Shown here: piece after piece, positions 11,601-20,835 of the stretch | Layout of the letters: each line of letters opens with the position of its first letter | Numbering within the stretch: position 1 is the first letter of the stretch | DNA from: Chloromonas sp. AAM2 | Lineage: Eukaryota; Chlorophyta; Chlorophyceae; Chlamydomonadales; Chlamydomonadaceae | DNA length: 22,383 nucleotides | Assembly (NCBI GenBank): GCA_004335635.1 | Contig: QAXH01001636.1 | Location: 1 to 22,383 of the forward strand | Direction: 5' to 3' | The notes under the pieces: model-generated | What the model was told of the DNA's origin: nothing | Databases searched by the model: none | What the model saw: the letters and a program-made list of their open reading frames with translations, nothing else | Position numbers and translations under genes: made by a program

Positions 11601-14132
11601 CTTGTCCTTGCTTGACAGGTGCCCAGGTAATCTTTTAAGTCCATGTTAAGCTCTGCTGCAATAGTACAGCTGCGTTACTTCCAGGTGCCAAACCAACGAT
11701 AGGCAGCTGTGCCATCCGGAACTCTGCAACACTCGTATGTACCCTCATGCTTGTGCCTCAGCTTCAGCACCATGCACAACTCAACATGCACCCATGAAGC
11801 GCACTGCAAGCTGCACTTATCATATACCCAGGGTGCCTCGTCAGGTCTACTGCCCAGGTTCTGTGCCTGTCATGGCATTGCCGCACCTTGATTGCTGCGC
11901 CCATGAGCGGCCAGCAGAGCCCGCAGATGTGCCCCCCACTGCCACACGTGCGCACGTCATCGTAGTCAGTCAAATCGATATCGAACACCAGCTCGCGCTC
12001 CACTGGAAGGAACTCGCCAGTGCCTGAGGCCACACACAGTGCAACAAGAGCCAGGCCAAGCTCCAGGGTCCAGACGCATGGCACGCCACATTCAATGACT
12101 AGCCCCCTGTTACATATACGTTCTAAGCCATGCACGCCACTATGTCTTTCAAATGTGCCAGCCATGCACACAACTTGAATTCTGTAGCATACACTCTTCT
12201 AGTTCCCTGCCCAACTGGCCTGTGCTACCAGCCCCATGCTCAATCCCTTGCGGGCATCACACGGTTCCCATCCGCTACAGCAGGCACAGCAAAGATGAAC
12301 AACCCCTGGCGCACAAAGAAGGATGCATGTAGTGGCAAGGCGCTAGCTATTATCTTCGCCGTCTCAGCCTTTCCTCCCTTAAAATTCATTGCAGTACTTG
12401 CCCGCCCGGACTGTTCCCTCGTTGCTCACCCTCAAACTTCTTCCGGTCCTGCGGGTTGTGTGTGTACACCGGCCCTATATCAATCTTGGCCGGGCACTTG
12501 CGTGTGATGGCGTCAGCCAAGCCCGAACCGTCCTGAGAACAGCACAGGTGTGGCAAGGACACAGGTATTATTGTTGTTATTGACAAAACTGGCGCAACAC
12601 AAAACACAGGCTGGAGAGGAGCAATCAGGCATGAGCTGGGAGGCCAAGTCCTGTCCTCTTATGATGCCCGCCAGCTGGCATCCTGCAAGAGATGAATTTG
12701 GCCACACCCGTAATGCCGCCTATGTCACTTGCTGTGGTAGGGCAGCCAATTTCTGGTCCCACATAGCATGTCTTACATCGTGTCACGTTGCATACCATTA
12801 CCCAACCTCTGTGCCAAGCTCAGATCTCAGTGTTGTCAAACAATCTTATAGCTGTGTCCTAACTGTGCGTTCTGCTGCTCAACCAAGGTGCTGTACAGTG
12901 GAAGTGCCAACAGGCCCAAGGCACACCCATGATGTGACATGTCTCAATCAATTGCTCTGTGCAAGTTGTGGCTGCACACCTTGAAGGACTGGTACCGGAT
13001 GAACAAGTCATCCTCCATGGTGAAACAGAATTCCCGCCGCTGAAAGAAACCGCCATCTGCTTGCGGCTGTCGGCTGTCTGCACCCGCACCCAAGCAATGC
13101 AACAGTGCATGTGTGGAAATATGCACGCTACTGGGTTGCTTGTGGCTGGTGTGGCAAACATGCAGCCATGCCTGTGCTCATGCACAGCATGCTTGCTTGC
13201 CCAACTCACCATTGTGAACAGGGTATGTCAACACTTCATGCGGTTACATGCAGCCACGGGCATCTGTGGACCAACCAAGCGACGTTTGCCCTGCTGGCCT
13301 GCCCTCATCCTTCCGAACCGACAGGCATGCGCTTTGAGCATATAGGATGCGCATGGCCTTGTAGGCTCCAAACCACGTGTTGTTCCTGAATTGGATTCCC
13401 AAACCAGCAAACTCCCAGCCCCCTGCCAACGTTTGTCTGCCGCCAGCTGCTGAGCTCTGCCCAGCGCTGCCACTGCGCCTCACCATTCCCGTACACGAGC
13501 CATTTGTAGAACAGTTGATGTGGGAACAGGCGGCCTACAACCAATGCAACACAAGTTGGCAGCTTCAACCAACGATATCTGCTCAAAATCTGCTGTAAAT
13601 GCTGTGTGAGAGTATTATGCAGCTGTCACCTGCACGTAAACTGCCCTGCTGGCCATTTTGTTGCTGATGACCAGAATGGCATTACAAATATGATTATACA
13701 GGCCTGGCTGCATGCCCCTGCATTGCTCTCACTGCCCCATTTTGCACCCCTCACCGGCCTGCATGGTTTGATATACAAGCCGCAAGTCCCTGCCCTGGCA
13801 TCTGCAGACTAGCCCTCACCGTAATACTGAGGCATCAGCTCCTGGACGCTTCTGCTCTTGTTGGAAGTGCTGGGGCCCTCGTCCTCTGAGATCATGCACG
13901 GCCACACATCACGTTCAGTGCGTGCAAAATCCACAAGCATGTTTCAAGTGCTGCCAGAAGCACAGGACATATAGCATAGAAGGCAACAACTTGCCTTCCA
14001 TGCTGGTCGCCGGGCCATCCAGCTTGGGTTTCTTGGCATCTGCAAACCAGAGAGGAGCGTGCTATGCATGTTATAAACCCTTGCATCCATACCTTGCGCC
14101 CAGACAGGCATTACCATACCTGGTGTCGTCAT
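8655..14132 (-). CDS. PRIM1: DNA primase catalytic small subunit (PRIM1/Pri1), 14 exons
   Basis: Exons: 14132-14120, 14039-13995, 13885-13820, 13534-13484, 13056-12980, 12532-12430, 12023-11887, 11484-11387, 11095-10933, 10387-10301, 9882-9784, 9645-9523, 9112-8975, 8801-8655. All phases agree and give 448 residues; the human protein is about 420. The product makes the RNA primer in the polymerase alpha-primase complex in the nucleus. Diagnostic motifs are RLFPHQLFYKWLVYG (43-57), RREFCFTMEDDLFIRYQSF, KIDIGPVYTHNP, VFDIDLTDYDDV with metal-binding D133 and D135, VYSGRRGVHCWVCD (182-195), YPRLDMEVSRKMNHLLK with the third acidic residue D342, and VHPKTGKVCVPID. The zinc-site region reads TCGSGGHICGLC, lacking the second cysteine of the animal site. 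The N-terminal 40 residues are a charged, serine-rich extension (MTTPDAKKPKLDGPATS) absent from animal primase. Intron 2 appears to be GC-AG. Identity is very secure; the first two short exons are less so. Confidence 0.95.
13886..13994 (-). other. GC-AG intron in the primase gene
   Basis: Exon 2 ends ATGGAAG and the intron starts GCAAGT, the standard consensus of the rare GC donor class. It ends ATCTCAG. Splicing joins G to AG and gives SMEEDEGPSTSN, an acidic low-complexity join in frame with exon 3. No GT donor nearby keeps the phase. Without this intron, an alternative start at ATG 13895-13893 would read directly into exon 3. Confidence 0.6.
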
Positions 14133-16132
14133 CCTTTCAAGCAAGCGTGCGCGTTCTGTCTTGGTGTCCAAGTTGCGCGCCAGGATTTTGTAAAATTCAA
14201 ATTTTCCTACGAGACGGGCCTGTTCAGAAGTACTGTTGTGCTTAGCTTGTCAGTATCGTTGTTTCCTGGCTGAACCCAGCTCGGCTTGCAAAGCCCGGCG
14301 GAAATCGGTTGTACGGAGGTTAGTTGCTCAACGGCTGGGAGTTATGTGTTCATTGTCGAAATGGACGTCGACTACTGATGATTGGCTCTTGGTACGGACG
14401 ACATGTTCCTGCAGCACATCAAGGTTGTCGAAGTCCAACGTGCAGGACAGTCCCGCCCATGCAGACTGCAAAGACACAGATCGCAGTGAGTACAGTTGCT
14501 TTGCACCATGCAAGGTTAACAGACAGGTTTGTCCTGGTGATGGTTACATACCTGCTAGCAAGGAAACAGATGCGCTGGCTATCATCAGATTTCATGTACG
14601 TGCCACGGCCGCCTGGCAGAAGCTACAAGCTAACAACTGGGCCCACGGTCAACATTCTCCTTCCTGGCAGTCTTTCAGTCATGCCTCATCAGAAGCGTGC
14701 ACGGGCAACATGTGCTGCGGTTGCTTGCTGTTGGCACACACTTAAGCATGTGGGCCACGACATGTGCATGAGGCTTTTGATGTGAGCGTGCTCCTGAACC
14801 GAAACCCGGGGGGCACAGACTAGCTGTGGGTGACCAGATTGCGCTCGCTTGCTTGGTTGCGCTGGGGCAACTCACTTTGCTGCACTGTCTACTCATCAAT
14901 TCCCATCAAGCTGATGAATGGTGCTGTTGTGCTTTCCTATGTGACTGCCTCACAACTGCACAGTGAATGCGCGGTCTAAGCAAATGCCAGTGGAAGCAAA
15001 TCTTATGCAGGCAACGCGGTTTTACTTCATAACCGCCTCACTCAACAGGCCAAGCACAAAGCACCCTATCACACCAAATGGACGGTCACATTGTGAGGCA
15101 TTTGCTGTTTCAAACCCTGCATGTGCTGTTGCTGCCCATTTATTGCTGTACGTTCTTTGAATGTTGCATGGTCACGCTGGACATGAGTTTCTTTTCTACT
15201 GTTAATAAACCACGCAGGCAACTTGTTGACCGAGTTATCGTGTCAGATCCCCTATCATCGGCTTCTGCACTTTCAAGACCAGATACAATTGCTGTATTCA
15301 TCAACAAGTGAAGAGTGCGTCAGGTTGGCAGTGACTGACTATGTTTGGCACGTTCATGAAGCACAAGACGAGAACCTTTACACAGCATCCTGCTTACTAT
15401 CAATGGTCGCGGGTCCGCTAACTGGCAAAGGCAACAGAAGCACAAATTGAGAAGGTGAGAGACGTATGGAGAACATCTGCAGAGCACCAAAATATACCAC
15501 AAAACAGGCAAAGCACTACTATAAACATTTTGGCAGCAGCAACTTGCATTGATGCGCATGGAATCGCACACAAAATCTCAGTATGCGTCAGAACAAAGCG
15601 TCTGCAAACTCCCAACAAATAGTGGCCAACCAATTATTCACTCAATTACCTCGTATCAATGACATATGATTACTCTAAAACAAGTGCATGCCTTTCAGCA
15701 TGAATCAAAGTATCAGGAGCTGGTGACATTGTGCCAAATCCTGGCCTAATGGACGACTCTCAAAATGAAATGTCTGAACAAAATTCAATGCTGTGCGGTT
15801 TAGAAACTAGAGTCCGGCAGCAAGCCAAGCTCACCAAAATGCAAACTGCATATATCAGCAGTACCGGTTTCGCTCGTGGCAAAATTCCACTTCTTGGGGT
15901 TCGTGTACTCGTGTAACTACTACTAAGCAGTGATTCATTGTGCGGTTTGATCAGCAGCAATGCGATACGGTTCCTGATACTTGCGACCATCCCAGGATGG
16001 GGAGGGGCCCGAAAAAACGCCTATCAAGAGCAAGCAATACGAATGATAACAACCAGTTTAATGCACATGAGCATCTTGGTGTTGGTTTGAATACTATAGA
16101 ACTAGCTGTGCGGTGGTTTGAATACTACAGAA
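14133..16132. other. Two-kilobase spacer between peptidase M11 and primase genes
   Basis: This contains the 3' UTR of the M11 gene and the promoter of primase, with only the weak candidate at 14328-14513. The part from about 14800 to 15950 is more AT-rich than the rest of the window and shows no coding signature. The only TTACA downstream of the M11 stop that I noted is near 15378, about 750 bases away. Confidence 0.45.
14328..14513 (-). other. Unassigned open frame upstream of primase
   Basis: After a good acceptor (TGTGTCTTTGCAG), the minus strand stays open to a stop at 14328 and encodes a protein-like stretch including LSCTLDFDNLDVLQEHVV and SSVVDVHFDNEHITPSR. About 70 bases further upstream is a strong donor CAG/GTATGT preceded by a short open segment (GGRGTYMKSDDSQRICFL), but joining the two at that donor shifts the frame. 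I recognise no family. It could be the last exon of a small gene, a 5' non-coding exon of primase, or chance. Confidence 0.25.
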
Positions 16133-16145
16133 TTAGCTGCGTGGT
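16084..16145. repeat. Two tandem copies of a 31-base unit at the end of the M11 gene
   Basis: Copies 16084-16114 and 16115-16145 both begin GGTTTGAATACTA. They are the same length and differ at four places, all C/T transitions. The stop codon of the M11 gene (16135-16133) lies within the second copy. Confidence 0.85.
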
Positions 16146-19124
16146 GGTGGTGGCCTCTTTGTAGATTTCTTTGGTGGTGACGGGGCGAGCTTGTTCAGCG
16201 CAGCCGCCGCTGCACCAGAGCCATTTGGCGCCTTGCTGGGATCACAATCGTTGGAGTTCTGGGCACGGCACACCTACACCATGTGCAGATACGCGTATGT
16301 TAGGAGACAGCACACGACATGCACGATGTTCCAGGTAAACACCCTTGGCTTACATGCAACACGAACGCACCCGGTTTCTCTCATGCAATCTGTACAGCAC
16401 TGATGGGTCTCAACAATGCACTACTTGTGTTCCTTCAGGAATAATTAAAAGATGCACCCGGGAGTGAGCCTACCTGTGCGGTTCCTCCGGCCAGTGAGGC
16501 TCCCTTAGCCAGGCGCACCACCCAGCGCGGGTATGAGCCGCCAAGGTCCGTGCTCTCACCCCCTTTCAGGGCAGCAAGGATCTCACTGCGGCTCCAGTCT
16601 TGCTCGCTCTTCTGCAAGGGACAATCCATCCACGGCCATAGCAGAGTGGTGATATCAGCACGATCTGCTGCTGGCCAGGGAAACAAGTCCAGTGATGCAA
16701 CAGAGGAGAACTTGTGAATATGGGTAACCCTGACAACGAGCCCAGTGAAGGAGCACAGGCAAAGCTGTAAATATGACTGGCTGATGGAGCCTCACCATGG
16801 AGTGCACAAGGAGGGTTCTTTTGAACTTGTCCGCCTCATCAGACTCCCATCCCAGGGGTGCGGTGTAGGACACGAACAGGTCAACGCCCTTGCCAGTCAG
16901 CTTCAGGAAGTTGTCAGAGGTGGCCACACGAGCTGGCAGACGTACGTTCTGCCATGAGTCTGCAAGCACATGCACTCCCATGCATTATAAACCCAGATGC
17001 ATGTGTGCGCGTCAGTGTGCTTGTTTGTGTGCGTGTAGGGTGCATACCACAGGAACTGGCAGCAGGCAGGCAGAGCACGTGCATCACGACAAGCATTGCA
17101 GGAACCAAGCGAGCTGCTCGCCAGATGCTGCTGCTGATACTTACTGGCTGAGGTGGAGCCGAAGTCCAGGGTTTGCAGGGCCTTGGTCCAGCCCAACAGG
17201 CTCGAGTGGTAGGCGTTCAGGCAGTAGTAGCCTTGGTGGTTGCTCATGGGGCATGTGGCATCATCGGACTCAACGTTACCCTACACACGAAGCAACAGTA
17301 TTAGCTTGAATTTGACAGCTCAGGGGCATAGCCCTGGAATAGGCTGATTGCAAGGGTGAACACCATATCATGCCCTGCTCAACAGGGGCGACATGCTGGC
17401 GAGTTATAACAGCTTCTTAAGTGCTTACCTTGTCTGCATGACCCAGGCCCAGGGTGTGCCCTGCCTCATGATGCAGGCCACGTGCGTTGAAATCCGTCAT
17501 CCAAATGCGGCAGGCCCGGGCAGGCACTCCGGGTCCGGGCTCGTTCGTGAAGCAGTTCTGCAAGTTGCAGCGTTGCAAATAGCCTGGTTTGGGGCACGTG
17601 CACAGGACGCACACAACCGCGTCCACAAGCGTGCTTGTGTTGATGGACACATGACGCATTGCTGTATCAAACAAATTTATCAGAATGTAGGCCATGCGTA
17701 GTGTTACTTGCTTCCCGGTTCAACACTGACATGTCACACTCATCTATCATTGAGAAGCTGACATTGTGCAAGTCCACATGTGATAGTGTTCAGGGCTGGC
17801 TTGCGTGTGATACTGTTCAGGACACGCGTTTCAGGCAGCTGCCTGCTTGCTGACCTGGCGAGCCATCCCATTGAAGCCGCACTTGTCAACGCCAGTTGGG
17901 AATACGAGGATCTTAACTGAGTAGAGGGTCATGTCAATGCCCAGCTCCTGCACATACACAAAACACACATCAGGAGACCGGTGTAGGGTGTGGAACTGCA
18001 ACACAGTTTGGATGGACTGTTTTATAAAGAGGACACAGTGGACACACTAGCTTGCATGCCCATCACTCACGTCCGCAATGTACTCCTCTGCCTTTGAGGC
18101 AACTGCATCAAGGTCGCAGTTGGTGACAGTCGAGCCAGAGCAAAACTGGGAGTCGCGAATGGGAACTGGCTTGCTCAGCACAAGGTTCTTGCTTGGGTCG
18201 TCATCAAGGGTCAGTTGGCCGTATGAGCACTGCTTGAAGTAGGCCTGGAGGGACCTCGGGTCGCCCATCACCTGCTTAGATATTTCCTGCAGTCAGTGCG
18301 AAAGGCACTGTGAGCCGTGCAGGTGGTAAACAAACCATGCAAGTCTAGTCATGCTCCTCACTCACGTCATTGGATAATGAGGGTTTGGATCCACACAGAT
18401 CCACAGGAATGGTGATGGAAGTGAATTCGCCCGTAACTCCCAGGTTGGTCGGTGACTGCAGCTTCCTGGGCTGCGCTTTTGAGAACTTGTCTGTCGAGGT
18501 GGTCTGCTGCTGGACATCAGTGTACGAGCTAGAAATTGCGTCGCTAGAGCTGCTTCCTGCGTAGAGCACAAACAAGCTCGGAGTGTGAAAGCCATTGACG
18601 CGTGCGCCCGCCATACACAATTGTAAAGTACACATTTGTCTGACAGATGGATTTTGGCTGAGACGCTGTAGTACCAGGGCAGCCAACGTCAGCAGCGAGC
18701 GCTGGACAATCGCAACGCAAAGGACGCATCACATCGACCAAGGTGTACGAATTGCGTAACAGCTGGTGCCCCCCCCACCTCCAAGGACGTGCTTCGCTGC
18801 AGCAAGCGACCTACGAGGCCCAGCTGCTTGCAATCCATCTACAAACAAAATTCGGCAGGACAGCGGTTCAAGGCGAGTAGCGGTTGCTCCCCGTCCCAGG
18901 GAGGCACACGCGAGTCACATCCAAGAACGACGGCATTGCTTGATTGCTAGTTAGCTGCTCTTGCGATTGTCTTGACTACAAAGCTGTCTGGCTGGTGGCT
19001 CAGCTTGCGACAGCAAGTGGACTTGGATTCTGCGCTCACCCAGAGTAGCACGCACGCCAGTCGCGCTCAACAGCACGCATTGTGCCAACACGACCAGCAG
19101 GGAGGCTTTTGCGTAATAAGGCAT
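16133..19124 (-). CDS. Secreted peptidase M11 (gametolysin-like) metalloprotease, 9 exons
   Basis: Exons: 19124-19040, 18556-18366, 18271-18071, 17947-17855, 17557-17429, 17280-17145, 16959-16796, 16611-16474, 16273-16133; phases agree and give 425 residues. Residues 1-25 (MPYYAKASLLVVLAQCVLLS then ATGVRA) form a clear signal peptide. A serine- and threonine-rich stretch follows, then the catalytic region with HHEAGHTLGLGHAD: zinc ligands H220, H224 and H230, and catalytic E221. Downstream, CPMSN may supply the Met-turn, and YYCLNAYHSSLLGW matches the cysteine and GW block of gametolysins. The C-terminus is basic and proline-rich (APSPPKKSTKRPPPPRS). M11 enzymes digest hydroxyproline-rich cell-wall glycoproteins in mating, hatching or wall remodelling. 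The motif is HExxHxxGxxH, whereas classical gametolysin has Gln in the first position. It is shorter than gametolysin (about 640). The exon 5 start (17557) was chosen by phase; a more upstream acceptor near 17590 would break the frame. Confidence 0.9.
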
Positions 19125-19361
19125 TACTAGAGTAGCCGAAAAGACGCAAAGTATGTATCAACGGTGATACCTTCCTGGTGGCGGGCCGCCGTCACAAAGT
19201 CAAGCCGTCACAAGGACAGGAACACACACGCACACCCACTCGCTGCCTTTGCGAATGCAAACCTGTGTAAGGCGCAGCAGGCGAGATCGCGGTCAAAGGT
19301 ATAAAGTTACTGCCGTTACTGGACATGTGTGAGTCTCTCAGTCTTCCAAACTCGGGTAGTT

Positions 19362-19397
19362 GCCATTCAAAAGTTGCAAGCGCCATTCAAAAGTTGC
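19362..19397. repeat. Two direct copies of a 16-base word, 20-base period
   Basis: GCCATTCAAAAGTTGC occurs exactly at 19362-19377 and 19382-19397, about 240-270 bases upstream of the M11 start codon. It may be a slippage product or a paired regulatory site; the sequence alone does not decide. Confidence 0.85.
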
Positions 19398-20056
19398 TCA
19401 AGCACGTGCGACAAACGTGCTCAATGTGCTGAGCACACATGCGCGTACCTCCTGTGCGACAGCAGACGGCCGACAAACTTCCGCAAGACGACAGGCAGCT
19501 CGCAAACCTTCCAGCACCAGATAAGGTCACAGCAGGCGAATGGGAAGCACTTGGTCAGAGCGCGATTCCCTGATTCAAACTTTGTTTTTGAACATGGCTG
19601 TAGCACTGACATTTGTCGAATCAGTGATCATCACACTCACAGATCGGGCCGCACAGTCACTTCAGTCATTTGTACGCAACATCCCTGTGTTGCCTTGCGA
19701 TGCTAAGGTCAGACCCGCGCCTTTGACTGCCACCCGTGTTTGCATTCAATCTAGGCAACCACATGTTGTGCACACGCCAGGCCCATGGTCTTGCAGCCTG
19801 ACCCATGCAAACAGAGTACATAGAAGTAGGTGCACTGCGAACGCTGCATTTAGACCACTGTGCTACATCGCACCACCCCACACAGACCTGGGAAGACGCA
19901 AGTGAGCATGCAGGAAACAAGGGAAATTGCGGCAAACCCCTCAAACTGGCAAGGTACGAAGGTATCAGATCTGTCAAAAGAAGTCTGTCTTCGATATATG
20001 AATCAGCCTTTCACGATCAGCTAGTGGGGCTTGGTTGTCCAAACTAGCAACGACAC

Positions 20057-20077
20057 AAACACACACACACACACACA
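20057..20077. repeat. (CA)n microsatellite
   Basis: A run of about ten CA dinucleotides in the spacer. A shorter CA run starts the window at 1-12. Confidence 0.85.
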
Positions 20078-20835
20078 TATGAACGCTATGTTCGTGGCAT
20101 CCAGAGGCACAAATCTGAGGCTCAAGCACGTGTTTGGGCTCCCGTGGCGCGTTTTCAGTTTTGCGGTTCAATGTTGTGGAAAGGGACTGCCTACCCCTTG
20201 CATGTGTCTGTGTGCTCTACTTTGTGACCGGGCAACTGACTGACTGACCCATACGCTTCAGACAAAGCGATTTGGGCTCCGTAAGCGCAACCCACAGGTG
20301 AACATGGTCTAGCTTATTCTTTCTGCTGCATTTTAAGACTGCATCAGAGCCAGTTGCGTTCATAATTTGCAATGTCAGGCAAAACACACCCATGTAATGG
20401 GTAGGGCCTGTGCCAGGTTGTGCCAGCTTGTACACGTAGCAAGCCCTGATCGTGCATGCTTAGGTTGAGCACTCAGGTTGATGCATGGCAGCAGTTCAGC
20501 CGTCCCACTCAACAGTCTGACAGCTAACAAATACAGCTAAAGTGCTGGCAAGCCTCTATCCGGTCCATTCGCAATGGCAACGTCCATGCACAGGCAACAT
20601 GAGCCTTGCCACTGTCTGTACTGCCCAACTGCTCGATCGAGCATTGCTGAGGTGTGCTGCACTACCTGGCATCATCACCACAAAGCCAGCACCATGCGTT
20701 GTTAGCACGACAATTTCTACCTTCGCCACGTAAAAGCTGGCGTGCCTGCCGCAAAGTGGTGTTTGGTTTTGGCAGTTGAGCATACAGGCAGCCGTTCAAT
20801 CATGCAGGCACATGGCACATGTGCTGTTGGCATGC

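Larger units (their letters stand above)
19125..20835. other. Spacer between the PC4 and M11 genes
   Basis: This holds the 3' UTR of the PC4 gene and the upstream region of the M11 gene. ORFs on both strands around 19540-19980 show no recognisable domain. A TATAAA sits on the plus strand near 19300 but no plus-strand gene follows it convincingly. Confidence 0.45.

Noticed and set aside
13305..13586. Read-through of primase exon 4 beyond 13484
   Set aside because: The sequence after GGGAATG/GTGAGG loses similarity to primase, and the next exon at 13056 continues the conserved block in phase.
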